Assembly (NCBI RefSeq): GCF_022113815.1
Contig: NZ_SGOM01000001.1
Location: forward strand, 496,001-560,000
DNA length: 64,000 nt
Direction of reading: 5' to 3'
Source: Vibrio cincinnatiensis
Lineage (GTDB): Bacteria; Pseudomonadota; Gammaproteobacteria; Enterobacterales; Vibrionaceae
In this document: positions 9,896-19,843 of the stretch, piece after piece
Layout: the number at the start of each line of letters is the position of its first letter
Numbering within the stretch: the stretch's first letter is position 1
Notes under the pieces: model-generated
The model's database searches: none
The model's input: the letters and a program-made list of their open reading frames with translations, nothing else
Told to the model about the DNA's origin: nothing
Made by a program: the position numbers and the translations under genes

Positions 9896-10736
9896 TCTGC
9901 AAAATGCGATTATTGCTTTAATTGTTGGCTGGCTGACTCTGTTTGTCCTTGTCCCTAACCTAATGATTATTGCAACCAGTTTTCTGACTCGTGATGAATC
10001 AAATCTGATTGATTTTACTTTCACCTTTGAAAACTATTTACGCTTGATGGATCCTCTCTATGCAAAAGTGATGCTGCACTCGTTTTATATGGCGATAGTG
10101 GCAACACTGTTGTGCTTAGTCATTGGCTACCCTTTTGCTTATATCGTAGCGAAAATGCCTGAAAAGTGGCGTCCTATCATGCTGTTTCTGATCATTGTTC
10201 CTTTCTGGACTAACTCATTAATTCGTACTTATGGGTTAAAAGTTGTATTAGGTACACAGGGTATTTTAAACAAGTTACTACTTGGAATTGGCGTCATTGA
10301 TGCGCCACTGCGTATTATGTATACAGAAACCGCAGTCATGATTGGTCTTGTTTATATCTTATTGCCATTTATGATCTTGCCTCTTTATTCTGCTATCGAA
10401 AAACTTGATAACACTTATATTGAAGCTGCTCGGGATTTAGGGGCTAATAAGTTACAAACCCTTGTCAAGGTCGTGTTACCTCTGACCATGCCTGGCATTA
10501 TCGGTGGCTGTTTACTGGTTCTTCTCCCTGCTTTAGGAATGTTCTACATTGCGGACCTTCTTGGTGGCGCGAAAAACTTGTTGATCGGTAACGTCATAAA
10601 GAGCCAAGTCTTGAATGCTCGAGATTGGCCATTTGGTGCCGCGACCAGTATTGCCTTAACCATGGCTATGGCCATCATGCTATACGCCTACTACCGCGCT
10701 GGAAAATTATTGAATAGAAAAGTGGAGCTAGACTAA
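9876..10736 (+). CDS. potB: Spermidine/putrescine ABC transporter permease PotB
   Basis: Inner-membrane permease of the polyamine importer, 286 residues with about six transmembrane helices. It carries the EAA loop that docks with PotA ([20 protein letters not shown]) and the conserved [13 protein letters not shown] segment of PotB. The start has GGGAGG nine bases upstream, inside potA. An ATG three bases later is equally possible. It overlaps potC by one base (TAATG). Confidence 0.94.
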   Translation: MMSNKINLQNAIIALIVGWLTLFVLVPNLMIIATSFLTRDESNLIDFTFTFENYLRLMDPLYAKVMLHSFYMAIVATLLCLVIGYPFAYIVAKMPEKWRPIMLFLIIVPFWTNSLIRTYGLKVVLGTQGILNKLLLGIGVIDAPLRIMYTETAVMIGLVYILLPFMILPLYSAIEKLDNTYIEAARDLGANKLQTLVKVVLPLTMPGIIGGCLLVLLPALGMFYIADLLGGAKNLLIGNVIKSQVLNARDWPFGAATSIALTMAMAIMLYAYYRAGKLLNRKVELD

Positions 10737-11506
10737 TGGGAAGAACAGTTAGATTTAGCTTTATGAGCTTGGTATATCTTTTTTTATACCTCCCTATCAT
10801 AGTGCTAATCGTTAACTCTTTTAACGATAACCGATTCGGTATTCGTTGGGGTGGGTTTACAACCAAGTGGTATCACGCTTTAGTTAATAATGATAGTTTG
10901 ATGCAAGCCGCTTGGCATTCTATTAATGTGGCCGTATTTTCCGCCACCGCAGCTACCGTTATCGGAAGTTTAACCGCCGTTGCTTTATTTCGTTACCAAT
11001 TTAAAGGTAAAAAAATGGTTAATGGTATGCTGTTTGTGGTGATGATGTCGCCTGACATCGTTATGGCTATTTCCCTATTAGCCCTCTTTTTAGTGTTAGG
11101 GGCACAACTTGGCTTTTTCACGCTTTTAATTGCTCATATCACGTTTTGTTTGCCGTTTGTGGTTGTTACCGTTTACAGCCGACTTAACGGCTTTGATGTG
11201 AAAATGTTAGAGGCCGCCAAAGATTTAGGGGCCAGTGAATGGGTTATTTTGAAAAAAATCATTCTTCCTTTAGCTAAGCCTGCTGTTGCGGCTGGTTGGC
11301 TATTGAGCTTTACCCTATCTTTAGATGACGTGATTATTAGTTCATTTGTGACAGGCCCTACCTATGAAATTCTGCCACTGAAGATTTATTCTATGGTTCG
11401 GGTTGGGATTTCACCGGAAGTCAATGCACTTGCTACTGTGATGTTAGTAGTTTCTTTGTTACTTGTTATCACATCACAGTTGTTAGCAAGGGAAAAAGTG
11501 AAGTAA
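10736..11506 (+). CDS. potC: Spermidine/putrescine ABC transporter permease PotC
   Basis: Second inner-membrane permease of the polyamine importer, 256 residues, about six helices. The EAA loop reads EAAKDLGASEWVILKKIILP, followed by LSLDDVIISSFVTGP, a strong PotC signature. Its ATG overlaps the potB stop. A hairpin with a T-run follows 24 bases after the stop and separates it from the first potD. Confidence 0.94.
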   Translation: MGRTVRFSFMSLVYLFLYLPIIVLIVNSFNDNRFGIRWGGFTTKWYHALVNNDSLMQAAWHSINVAVFSATAATVIGSLTAVALFRYQFKGKKMVNGMLFVVMMSPDIVMAISLLALFLVLGAQLGFFTLLIAHITFCLPFVVVTVYSRLNGFDVKMLEAAKDLGASEWVILKKIILPLAKPAVAAGWLLSFTLSLDDVIISSFVTGPTYEILPLKIYSMVRVGISPEVNALATVMLVVSLLLVITSQLLAREKVK

Positions 11507-11530
11507 TATTGACAGGATGATATAACACGG

Positions 11531-11559
11531 AACAGAATGGCAATGGTCATTCTGTTTTT
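11531..11559 (+). terminator. Hairpin with T-run between potC and the first potD
   Basis: Stem AACAGAATG (11531-11539) / CATTCTGTT (11548-11556) with an 8-base loop, followed by TTT. It may uncouple expression of the binding protein from the ATPase and permeases. Confidence 0.65.
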
Positions 11560-11606
11560 CTATACAACGCCCTTAACGGGCAACGTTTGGTTTGGAGCTA
11601 ACGTCA

Positions 11607-12638
11607 ATGAAAAAATGGGCTACTTTATTAGCTGGTAGTGCATGTGCGCTCTCTCTGTTATCACATACAGCTGTCGCGCAGGATGAGGAATTGGTATTTA
11701 TGAACTGGGGGCCATACATTAACAGTGGCATTCTGGAACAATTTACCAAAGAAACAGGCATTAAAGTTATCTATTCAACTTATGAATCTAATGAGACTTT
11801 GTATGCCAAGCTAAAAACCCATAACCAAGGCTATGATCTTGTTGTCCCTTCTACCTATTTTGTGTCAAAAATGCGCGATGAAGGAATGCTACAGAAGATC
11901 GATAAATCAAAGCTAAACAACTTTGCCAACTTAGATGCTAACTATCTAAATAAGCCTTACGATCCAAACAACGATTACTCGATTCCTCATGTTGTGGCTA
12001 TTACCGGCCTTGCGGTTAACACTGACATGTATGATCCCAATGACTTTCAAAGTTGGGGCGATTTGTGGAAGCCGGAGTTAGCTAGCCAACTGATGTTGAT
12101 GGATGATACTCGTGAAGTTTTCCATATCGCACTACGCAAACTCGGGTACTCAGGGAACACCACGGATGATAAACAGATCGACGAAGCTTATGCGGAATTG
12201 CGTAAACTGATGCCAAATGTGTTGGTTTTCAACTCGGATAACCCAGCTGCTCCTTACCTCTCTGGCGAAGTTGGCCTAGGTATGTTGTGGAATGGCTCTG
12301 CAGCTGCAGCACAAAAAGAAGGGTTACCGATTAAGCTTGTCTTCCCTAAAGAAGGCGGTATTGGTTGGGTAGATAACTTTGCGATAGCTTCTGGTGCAAA
12401 AAATGTCGCTGCTGCCCATAAAATGATCGATTTCTTGTTGCGCCCAGAGATTGCAGAACAGATCTCTCGTGATACGGGATACCTCACCGGAGTTGCCCAA
12501 TCCAATGCTAAATTTAAAGACATTGAACCCCTCTTCCCTTCACAAGAAGATTTAGATCGTGTTGAATGGCAAGCCGCCGTTGGAGATAAAACCGTGAAGT
12601 ATGAAGATTACTTCATGAAACTAAAAGCGGGTCAATAA
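11607..12638 (+). CDS. potD: Polyamine-binding periplasmic protein PotD (copy 1)
   Basis: Periplasmic substrate-binding protein for polyamines, 343 residues, with a signal peptide (residues 1-22, ending VAQ). The ATG at 11607 has GGAG nine bases before it and gives a normal signal peptide; an upstream TTG at 11592 is not needed. Family marks are NWGPYINSG, VIYSTYESNETLYAKLKT and LMDDTREVFHIALRKLGYSGN. It is followed by a strong terminator and then a second, clearly related PotD. Two tandem potD genes are known in Vibrio cholerae. The paralogues differ around the ligand pocket (HVVAITGLAV here, YIWGATGIGI in copy 2), hinting at different preferences. Confidence 0.92.
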   Translation: MKKWATLLAGSACALSLLSHTAVAQDEELVFMNWGPYINSGILEQFTKETGIKVIYSTYESNETLYAKLKTHNQGYDLVVPSTYFVSKMRDEGMLQKIDKSKLNNFANLDANYLNKPYDPNNDYSIPHVVAITGLAVNTDMYDPNDFQSWGDLWKPELASQLMLMDDTREVFHIALRKLGYSGNTTDDKQIDEAYAELRKLMPNVLVFNSDNPAAPYLSGEVGLGMLWNGSAAAAQKEGLPIKLVFPKEGGIGWVDNFAIASGAKNVAAAHKMIDFLLRPEIAEQISRDTGYLTGVAQSNAKFKDIEPLFPSQEDLDRVEWQAAVGDKTVKYEDYFMKLKAGQ

Positions 12639-12654
12639 GCTAAACGTTATTGAT

Positions 12655-12684
12655 AAATAGGCAGCATAAGCTGCCTATTTTTTT
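12655..12684 (+). terminator. Intrinsic terminator after potD copy 1
   Basis: Perfect 11-bp stem AAATAGGCAGC / GCTGCCTATTT (12655-12665, 12670-12680), loop ATAA, continued by four more T. Confidence 0.9.
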
Positions 12685-12764
12685 GTGATCTGCTATACTT
12701 ACCCGCTGATTAGCTTAACCTTTTGCCTTATTTAGGCTCTTGCTACAAAGAATACGGAACTGTA

Positions 12765-13802
12765 ATGAAGAAAAGTAAACTGTATGCTGGCGCTTTATGC
12801 GCAGCTGCGCTATTCACCTCCTCAGTAATGGCTAGCGACACTGAACTCTATTTCTACAACTGGTCTGAATATATTCCTAATGAAGTTCTGGAGAACTTTA
12901 GCAAAGAGACGGGAATCAAAGTCATCTATTCGACCTATGAATCAAATGAGAGCATGTATGCAAAATTAAAAACACAAGGCTCAGGTTATGACTTAGTTGT
13001 CCCTTCTACCTACTTTGTTTCTAAAATGCGCAAAGAAGGAATGTTACGTCATATCGACAAATCTAAACTGAGTCATTTTGCCGATTTAGACTCTAACTTT
13101 TTAAATAAGCCATTTGACCCTGATAATAACTACTCCATTCCCTATATTTGGGGTGCAACGGGCATCGGTATTAATTCTGACATGTTAGACAAAAGCTCGA
13201 TTAAAAACTGGGCTGATTTATGGGATGCGAAGTGGGAAGGTCAATTGATGTTAATGGATGACTCTCGTGAAGTTTTCCATATTGCACTGAGTAAATTGGG
13301 CTACTCGCCTAACACAACAGATCCAAAAGAAATTGAGGCGGCTTACCACGAGTTAACCAAATTAATGCCAAACGTATTAGTGTTTAACTCAGATTTTCCC
13401 GCGAACCCATTCTTAGCCGGAGAAGTTTCTCTGGGAATGTTATGGAACGGCTCCGCTTATATGGCTCGTCAGGAAGGTGCGTCTATTGATATCATTTGGC
13501 CTGAAAAAGGCGCTATTTTCTGGATGGATAGCCTCGCCATTCCTGCGGGTGCAAAAAACGTTGAAGCTGCCCATAAAATGATCGATTTCTTATTGCGCCC
13601 AGAAAATGCAGCAAAAATTGCGTTAGAAATTGGCTATCCAACACCTGTAAGAACCGCTCATAAGCTCTTACCTGAAGACTTTGCTAACGATCCCAGCATC
13701 TTCCCACCTCAGTCGGTCATGGATAGTGGTGAATGGCAAGACGAAGTCGGTGAAGCCAGTGTTCTTTACGACGAATACTTCCAACGCCTAAAAGTAAAAT
13801 AA
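12765..13802 (+). CDS. potD: Polyamine-binding periplasmic protein PotD (copy 2)
   Basis: Second periplasmic polyamine-binding protein, 345 residues, signal peptide at 1-23 (ending VMAS). The ATG at 12765 is used; an in-frame extension to 12723 would place residues before the signal peptide. It is close to copy 1 throughout (same VIYSTYESNE and LMDDSREVFHIAL segments) and has WPEKGAIFWMDSLAIPAGAKN, the typical ligand-pocket region of spermidine-preferring PotD. It lies between two strong terminators, so it must either have its own promoter in 12685-12764 or depend on read-through. Confidence 0.92.
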   Translation: MKKSKLYAGALCAAALFTSSVMASDTELYFYNWSEYIPNEVLENFSKETGIKVIYSTYESNESMYAKLKTQGSGYDLVVPSTYFVSKMRKEGMLRHIDKSKLSHFADLDSNFLNKPFDPDNNYSIPYIWGATGIGINSDMLDKSSIKNWADLWDAKWEGQLMLMDDSREVFHIALSKLGYSPNTTDPKEIEAAYHELTKLMPNVLVFNSDFPANPFLAGEVSLGMLWNGSAYMARQEGASIDIIWPEKGAIFWMDSLAIPAGAKNVEAAHKMIDFLLRPENAAKIALEIGYPTPVRTAHKLLPEDFANDPSIFPPQSVMDSGEWQDEVGEASVLYDEYFQRLKVK

Positions 13803-13824
13803 ATAATAGGTCTTAGAAGAAAAT

Positions 13825-13857
13825 AAAAAAACAGCGATATCACAATCGCTGTTTTTT
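13825..13857. terminator. Bidirectional terminator after potD copy 2
   Basis: A-run, stem ACAGCGAT (13831-13838) / ATCGCTGT (13845-13852), loop ATCACA, T-run. It works in either direction between potD and the convergent cobB. Confidence 0.85.
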
Positions 13858-13957
13858 ATTACTGAATACGTCATTTCCACCATTTAAAAGCAACCTATCA
13901 GTAGGTAACCCATTCCTAATAAGTTATCGAAAATAACGGCGGTGAACTTAAGCAAGT

Positions 13958-14683
13958 TTAGGTTACAGTTTGTAAGGCTAATAATTCTTGAACTAAGCGA
14001 GGGACTTCTACACTGGCTTTGCCATAACGTTTTTCTGCAAATTCGCTTTCGACAGCACTGGGTTCAAGGTTAATTTCTATAGTATGAGCACCATGCATTT
14101 TTGCGTCATGCACGAATCCTGCGGCAGGATAGACAACGCCAGAGGTTCCAATGGAAATAAATAGGTCAGCTTGCTCTAAGGCACTATAGATATCCCCCAT
14201 ACGCAGCGGCATTTCACCAAACCAAACAATGTGTGGGCGTAATTGATGTGGGATTTGGCAGCAGTGGCACAAATCTCCTGTTTTTAAATCTTCTTTCTGT
14301 TCCACCACTTGGTTAGAAACACTACAGCGAGCTTTTAATAGTTCACCATGCATGTGAATAATATTGTGACTCCCTCCTCGCTCATGAAGGTTATCGATAT
14401 TCTGAGTAATAATAGTGACTTGACCATGAAGCTTCTGTTCTAGCTCTCCTAACGCAATATGTGCCGCATTGGGGAATATCGCCTCAGACTGCAATTTCTG
14501 ACGGCGCTGATTATAAAAGGCTTGCACTCGTTCAGGATCACGTTCAAATCCTTCTGGTGTCGCAACATCTTCAATTCGATGATTCTCCCATAAACCATCT
14601 TGAGCGCGGAATGTTTGGATACCTGATTCGGCAGAAATTCCCGCACCCGTTAGTACGACAATATTTTGACAGGGAAAATTCAT
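13958..14683 (-). CDS. cobB: NAD-dependent protein deacylase CobB (sirtuin)
   Basis: Sirtuin that removes acetyl and succinyl groups from lysines, using NAD. The 241 residues carry the NAD motifs [14 protein letters not shown] and [12 protein letters not shown], the catalytic His in MHGELLK, and the zinc site C...CHCC as in E. coli CobB. The YNQR motif supplies the Tyr and Arg that read succinyl-lysine in class III sirtuins. It lacks the longer N-terminal extension of some enteric CobB forms. It stands alone between the pot and fdh groups. Confidence 0.94.
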   Translation of the reverse strand: MNFPCQNIVVLTGAGISAESGIQTFRAQDGLWENHRIEDVATPEGFERDPERVQAFYNQRRQKLQSEAIFPNAAHIALGELEQKLHGQVTIITQNIDNLHERGGSHNIIHMHGELLKARCSVSNQVVEQKEDLKTGDLCHCCQIPHQLRPHIVWFGEMPLRMGDIYSALEQADLFISIGTSGVVYPAAGFVHDAKMHGAHTIEINLEPSAVESEFAEKRYGKASVEVPRLVQELLALQTVT

Positions 14684-14802
14684 ACCATATTCCTTCTGTT
14701 CGCTACATTAGCACTAGCTTAACATTGATAAACACGTCACCCTAGTTTTCAGGGTTAGACAATAGTCGAACTTCTCTCTACACGTATCACGTTTATGAGT
14801 GA

Positions 14803-14827
14803 AAACACCCAGACAAGCTGGGTGTTT
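14803..14827 (-). terminator. Terminator at the end of the fdh operon
   Basis: Stem AAACACCCAG / CTGGGTGTTT (14803-14812, 14818-14827), loop of 5. Read leftward it ends in TTTT. It lies 46 bases after the last gene of the leftward formate dehydrogenase operon. Confidence 0.7.
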
Positions 14828-14872
14828 CAACAAGGTCGTTACCCAAAATCTATGCCATTTATCACGGCTTAA

Positions 14873-15295
14873 CTATAGGTTTGGTCCTTTTGATGGCTGA
14901 TGAGGGACGTTGGCTTGAAGTTGCTTCATGCCTTGTAGCATCCGTAAAATCCAAAGAGTGATGGCTCCTACAGCCATGAATGCACCGATATAGGGAATTG
15001 CATGGCCAATAGCTGCTAACCAAGTGTTGCTAAACCAATAACGATTCACACCCATGATCACACCATTTGCTGTTGCAACGGTTACAATCAACACCACAAA
15101 AAAAGTTAAGAAGAGAAAGAAAGTTCGAATTAAACCATAATAGTGAGAATTAGCGACCTCACCATCTAGGTTTTTATCAAGTCGGTAACCCGCATAGATA
15201 ATGCCAATCACACCAGATAATAAACAAGTGACCGGAGTGAATAGGCTGGCGATGTAAACGAACCATACCGACTTATTTTTATTGGCGGGTAACAT
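14873..15295 (-). CDS. Small membrane protein ending the formate dehydrogenase operon
   Basis: Hydrophobic protein of 140 residues with three or four membrane helices (about residues 12-35, 58-80, 98-125), resembling DUF4870-type small membrane proteins. The ATG at 15295 has a very good GGAG six bases upstream; a longer in-frame start at 15337 is less likely. It overlaps the end of the cytochrome b subunit gene by 17 bases, so it is made with the complex. Its role is unknown; a link to membrane anchoring of formate dehydrogenase is only inferred from position. Confidence 0.6.
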   Translation of the reverse strand: MLPANKNKSVWFVYIASLFTPVTCLLSGVIGIIYAGYRLDKNLDGEVANSHYYGLIRTFFLFLTFFVVLIVTVATANGVIMGVNRYWFSNTWLAAIGHAIPYIGAFMAVGAITLWILRMLQGMKQLQANVPHQPSKGPNL

Positions 15296-16352
15296 CGCTG
15301 TCTCCTTCTGGTTTTTGCTGGCTTTTTGTATGATCAATCACGGTACCATCAACAGATTCAATCTTGCCTTGTGCCTTCATCTCTTCATACCATAAATCAT
15401 GGTGTTCTTTTGCCCATGTCTCATCGACTTTTCCGGTCACCATTCCTTCAAGCGCCCCTTCCATGCCAAATAATCCTATATAGATATGGAAGATAAACCC
15501 ACAAATTAGAATCAGCGCAGAAAACATATGGATCAAATTTGATAATTCCATATCACGACGAGTTTGACCAAAAATGGGAAAATCTAAAATAAGCCCACTG
15601 ATGGCAGCAAATGTCCCAAAAACAATCAGTAACCAGTAAATGGCTTTTTCACCACCATTAGAAAAGCCAGCGGAAGGGTGTGTTCCTTTATATTTTCCCG
15701 CCATTCCCCCTAATTTCAGGAACCATTGAATGTCCACTTTGTTAAACAGCGATTTTCTCCACCACTTCAGGAGAATAAAAATTAACAAAATGAAGAACAG
15801 TGGCCCAATGTAGTTATGGTATTGTTTTGCTGAATAAATCACCATTCCCCACCAATCCGTTGGAATGTAAGGTTTGAGAAAATGTTTGCCATAAACAAGC
15901 ATTAAGCCGCTAAATGCCAGTGTCAGAAAAGTAAAGGCCATACACCAATGCAAGGCTCGATCTAATCGAGACCAGCGGGTAAGCTTTCTCCCGGTCCTTG
16001 ATTGACTGAGCATTAATGGCCCCAACAGCCAATAGGCCATCACTACCATAGCGAGACTACCAAAAATGGCGATCGCTCCGGCTGGTGACATCCATTTTTC
16101 TTTTAGAACAAACCACGTTTCTCCCGGCGTACTGATCAAAACCCCATGTTCAGGGGATGTAGAAGTCGTATATCCTTCTTGCCCTTGCCGAACTTGTCGC
16201 CAGTAATCTGCCCCTGCTAACTGAGTCATCTCTCTTTGCGCCACTTCGGATTGATCCCCCTCTTTCGCCAAGGAAGGCAAAGAAAAGAGGCTCAGTAAGG
16301 CTACCAAAAAAGGTAGCACTAAATGTGTGGCTCGCAATATCCCGTGTCGCAT
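15279..16352 (-). CDS. Formate dehydrogenase gamma subunit (cytochrome b)
   Basis: Membrane cytochrome b that anchors the periplasmic formate dehydrogenase and passes electrons to quinone. The 357 residues start with a signal-like segment (10-28) and a short periplasmic region, then about four or five helices between residues 90 and 295. Likely haem ligands are His135 (LDRALHW), His179 (QYHNYIGP), His275 (NLIHMF) and His289 (FIFHIYIG), the FdnI/FdoI pattern. It lies 6 bases after the beta subunit gene. The long N-terminal part before the first helix is typical of the FDH3-type gamma subunit. Confidence 0.9.
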   Translation of the reverse strand: MRHGILRATHLVLPFLVALLSLFSLPSLAKEGDQSEVAQREMTQLAGADYWRQVRQGQEGYTTSTSPEHGVLISTPGETWFVLKEKWMSPAGAIAIFGSLAMVVMAYWLLGPLMLSQSRTGRKLTRWSRLDRALHWCMAFTFLTLAFSGLMLVYGKHFLKPYIPTDWWGMVIYSAKQYHNYIGPLFFILLIFILLKWWRKSLFNKVDIQWFLKLGGMAGKYKGTHPSAGFSNGGEKAIYWLLIVFGTFAAISGLILDFPIFGQTRRDMELSNLIHMFSALILICGFIFHIYIGLFGMEGALEGMVTGKVDETWAKEHHDLWYEEMKAQGKIESVDGTVIDHTKSQQKPEGDSDVTRQ

Positions 16353-16358
16353 AGCCCA

Positions 16359-16967
16359 TTAGCTCCTTGTCGCATCAAAGGCAAGATCTTCACCATCTGT
16401 CCAACCGGCCTCTTTTGCTCCACGTTCAACAACACGTTGGCGGAAAATATCTGAGACTTTTTGTGCATCCCCAGCAAGTAACGCTTTGGTTGAACATAGA
16501 GAAGCACACATTGGTAATTTCCCTTCCGCAATACGGTTTGCACCATATTTACGGCGTTCTTCTTCTGAACCAGGTTCGGTTTCTGGTCCTCCGGCACAAA
16601 AAGTACATTTATCCATTTTTCCGCGTTCACCAAATGCGGTTTGTTTAGGAAATTGCGGTGCTCCGAATGGGCAAGCGAAGAGGCAGTAACCACAGCCAAT
16701 ACAAAGATCTTTGTTATGCAATACGATGCCATCTTCCGTATGAACGAAACAATCGGCAGGACAAACTGCCATGCAGGGGGCATCCGTACAGTGCATACAA
16801 GCAACGGAAATAGAGTTTTCACCGGGTTCGCCATCGTTAAGAGTGACAACACGGCGACGTTGAATCCCCCACTCTAAAGCATCGTCGTTTTCGTTTTTAC
16901 AGGCAGTGACACAGCCATTGCACTCAATGCAGCGCTTGGTATCACAAAGGAATTTCATTCTAGCCAT
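16359..16967 (-). CDS. Formate dehydrogenase FDH3-type beta subunit (four-cluster ferredoxin)
   Basis: Electron-transfer subunit of 202 residues that wires the catalytic subunit to the cytochrome b. It contains four cysteine groups of the DmsB/HybA type: CIECNGCVTAC, CMHCTDAPCMAVCP, CIGCGYCLFACP and CTFC...CASLC, for four [4Fe-4S] clusters. It has no signal peptide, so it is presumably exported with the Tat-bearing alpha subunit, as for other enzymes of this class. The gene sits 11 bases after alpha and 6 before gamma. Confidence 0.93.
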   Translation of the reverse strand: MARMKFLCDTKRCIECNGCVTACKNENDDALEWGIQRRRVVTLNDGEPGENSISVACMHCTDAPCMAVCPADCFVHTEDGIVLHNKDLCIGCGYCLFACPFGAPQFPKQTAFGERGKMDKCTFCAGGPETEPGSEEERRKYGANRIAEGKLPMCASLCSTKALLAGDAQKVSDIFRQRVVERGAKEAGWTDGEDLAFDATRS

Positions 16968-16978
16968 TTGTTCGCTCC

Positions 16979-19834
16979 TTACGCTTTGCGAATGTTACAA
17001 AGAGTCACTTTGGTTTCTTGCATCTGAGTTACCGGATCATAACCATACGTGGTCGCAATGTTTGCCGATTCCCCTATCACATAAGGGTCAGTACCTTCTG
17101 GATATTTATGACGCAGATCTTCACCTTGGAATTTGCCCCCAAAATGGAAAGGAATAAAAGCCATTCCCGGTTTTACCCGACGAGTAACCATGGCTTTTAC
17201 ATGAATACGCCCTTTCTCTGCTCCTTCAACCCACACCATATCCCCATCTTTGAAACCAAGATCGTTGGCATCTTTCGGGTTCACTTCGACAAACATTTCT
17301 TGTTGTAGCTCTGCTAGCCAAGGGTTAGAGCGGGTTTCCTCACCCCCACCTTCGTATTCAACCAAACGACCAGAAGTCAGGATAATAGGATACTCAACCG
17401 ATCGATCTTGTGCCTGAATCGATTTATACAGTGTTGGCATACGGAAAATGGCTTCTTTATCATCCCATGTTGGGTAATCGGCAATCAGATCACGGCGTGG
17501 GGTATAAAGAGGTTCACGGTGCAACGGCACGCGATCTGGGAAAGTCCAAACAATGGCGCGAGCTTTTGCATTACCAAAGGGAATACATCCATGCTTAATG
17601 GCCACTCGCTGAATACCGCCAGACAAGTCGGTTTTCCAGTTTTTACCTTCTGCGGCCACTTTTTCAGCATCAGTGAGATCATCCCACCAACCCAGATGCT
17701 TCAGAAGTTTGTCGTTAAATTCTGGATAACCATCTTCAATCTCACTACCTTGAGAAAAGCTGTCCTCTGCCAGTAATGATTGCCCTTCAAATTCCACCCC
17801 ATAACGGGCGCGGAATGTCCCACCACCAAGAGCAATTGGCTTGGAGGTATCGTAAAGAATATGTGTTCCTGGATGCTTCAGCTCTGGTGTTCCCCAACAT
17901 GGCCAAGGTAAACCATAAGTTTCACCATGAATAGGCCCACCCTCTGCTTCCAACGTCGTTTTATGGAAAGTATGCCAGTTCTGTTGATGAGCTTTTAAAC
18001 GCTCTGGACTTTGACCGGTATAACCAATGGTCCACATCCCTTTATTGAATTCTCGGGTAATATCTTCAATTAAAGGTTGATTGTTCTCTATATGAATATG
18101 TTTAAAGAGCTGTTCAGCAAAACCCAATTTCTTACTGAGTAGATACATAATTTCATGGTCAGGTTTAGATTCAAATAGAGGTTCAATCACTTGATCTCGC
18201 CATTGAATAGAACGGTTTGATGCCGTCACACTGCCATAAGTTTCAAATTGTGTAGTCGCAGGGAGTAGATACACACCATCACTGCGTTCATTCATTACGG
18301 CGGCGACGGTTGGATACGGGTCAACAATTACCATCATATCCAGCTTTTGCATCGCCTTTTTCATTTCAACGCCACGAGTTTGAGAGTTAACAGCATGACC
18401 CCAGTAGAACATCGCGCGGATATTTTCTCTTTGCTGAATATTGTCTTTATTTTCAAGCACACCATCTATCCAGCGAGAAACTGGAATACCAAAGGTATTC
18501 ATTGGCTTACTGCCACCATAGGTGCCATTATCAAATCGATTGGCTATCCAATCAAAATCTAAATCCCACACTTTGGCCCAATGACGCCAAGCGCCTTCAG
18601 CCACACCGTAATAGCCAGGAAGAGAATCGGCTAAGACACCCAAATCCGTTGCGCCTTGCACGTTATCATGCCCACGGAAAATATTGGCACCGCCCCCTGC
18701 TTTACCTAAATTCCCCAAAGCCAACTCAAGTACACAGTAAGCTCGCGTATTGTTATTACCTGTAGTATGTTGTGTACCACCCATGCACCAAACCACACAA
18801 CCAGGACGATGCTCAGAGAGTAATTTCGCGGTTTGATAAACATCCGCTTCACTCACCCCGGTTACGCGCTCAACTTCTTTTGGATTCCACTTCGCCACTT
18901 CTTGACGGATTTCATCCATGCCAAAAACTCGCTGGCGAATAAATTCTTTATCTTCCCATTGATTGTTGAATACGTGCCAAAGCACGCCCCAAATAAAGGC
19001 AACATCGGTTCCGGGGCGTAGAGAGACGTAGTGATCGGCTTTCGCAGCGGTGCGTGTTCGACGGGGGTCGGCCACCACAATCTTACAATTGTTTTTTTCT
19101 TTAGCGATCAAGATGTGTTGCATCGCTACAGGATGTGCTTCAGCCGGGTTAGAACCAATAAAGAGGATCGATTTGCTGTTGTGCATATCGTTAAATGAGT
19201 TAGTCATCGCCCCATAGCCCCAAGTATTTGCAACTCCGGCAACCGTCGTTGAGTGACAGATACGCGCTTGGTGATCGACGTTATTGGTTCCCCATAATGA
19301 AGCCATTTTTCTAAAGAGATAAGCTTGTTCATTACTGTGCTTAGCACTGCCTAACCAATAGACGGAATCGGGACCAGATTGCTGACGAATTTTTAGAACT
19401 TCATCACCGATTTCATTAATGGCCTGCTCCCAAGAAAGGCGTTTCCATTTACCCCCTTCCAGTTTCATTGGGTATTTTAAACGTCTTTCACCATGACCAT
19501 GTTCACGCAATGCTGCCCCTTTAGCACAGTGACCACCGGCATTAAAAGGGTGATCAAAAGCCGGTTCTTGCCCAGTCCATACACCATTTTGTACTTCAGC
19601 ATAAATCCCACAACCCACAGAGCAATGAGAACAAATGGTTCGTTTAATTTCTGTTTTTACATCGTGATTAACCGAGCTTGCTTGGGCTTTTTTGATCATG
19701 CCCGGTGCAAAAAGTGCCGATCCCACTACTGCGCCACCCGCGGCGAGTGAGCTATTTTTCATGAAAGCTCGACGACTCAGTCCTAATGTATTGGGCTGCT
19801 TTTCTATCTGCTCAGAACGTTTAGTGAGTTTCAT
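16979..19834 (-). CDS. Formate dehydrogenase alpha subunit, Cys-type, Tat-exported
   Basis: Catalytic subunit oxidising formate to CO2 at a Mo- or W-bis-pterin site. The 951 residues begin with a Tat signal (SRRAFM at 20-25), then the [4Fe-4S] site C68-C71-C75-C103. The metal ligand is Cys193 in ARICHSTTVAG, where E. coli FdnG has selenocysteine, so no SECIS element is needed. Conserved GSNPAEAHPVAM, GGTQHTTGNNNTRA and the C-terminal pterin-binding domain are present. The ATG at 19834 is preferred over GTG at 19837 for spacing to AGGAG. Nearby tungstate-uptake genes raise the chance that it uses tungsten. Confidence 0.95.
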   Translation of the reverse strand: MKLTKRSEQIEKQPNTLGLSRRAFMKNSSLAAGGAVVGSALFAPGMIKKAQASSVNHDVKTEIKRTICSHCSVGCGIYAEVQNGVWTGQEPAFDHPFNAGGHCAKGAALREHGHGERRLKYPMKLEGGKWKRLSWEQAINEIGDEVLKIRQQSGPDSVYWLGSAKHSNEQAYLFRKMASLWGTNNVDHQARICHSTTVAGVANTWGYGAMTNSFNDMHNSKSILFIGSNPAEAHPVAMQHILIAKEKNNCKIVVADPRRTRTAAKADHYVSLRPGTDVAFIWGVLWHVFNNQWEDKEFIRQRVFGMDEIRQEVAKWNPKEVERVTGVSEADVYQTAKLLSEHRPGCVVWCMGGTQHTTGNNNTRAYCVLELALGNLGKAGGGANIFRGHDNVQGATDLGVLADSLPGYYGVAEGAWRHWAKVWDLDFDWIANRFDNGTYGGSKPMNTFGIPVSRWIDGVLENKDNIQQRENIRAMFYWGHAVNSQTRGVEMKKAMQKLDMMVIVDPYPTVAAVMNERSDGVYLLPATTQFETYGSVTASNRSIQWRDQVIEPLFESKPDHEIMYLLSKKLGFAEQLFKHIHIENNQPLIEDITREFNKGMWTIGYTGQSPERLKAHQQNWHTFHKTTLEAEGGPIHGETYGLPWPCWGTPELKHPGTHILYDTSKPIALGGGTFRARYGVEFEGQSLLAEDSFSQGSEIEDGYPEFNDKLLKHLGWWDDLTDAEKVAAEGKNWKTDLSGGIQRVAIKHGCIPFGNAKARAIVWTFPDRVPLHREPLYTPRRDLIADYPTWDDKEAIFRMPTLYKSIQAQDRSVEYPIILTSGRLVEYEGGGEETRSNPWLAELQQEMFVEVNPKDANDLGFKDGDMVWVEGAEKGRIHVKAMVTRRVKPGMAFIPFHFGGKFQGEDLRHKYPEGTDPYVIGESANIATTYGYDPVTQMQETKVTLCNIRKA

Positions 19835-19843
19835 CACGCTCTC

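Noticed and set aside
11509..11526. Promoter for potD from TTGACA and TATAAC
   Set aside because: The boxes are only 6 bases apart, too close for a sigma-70 promoter.
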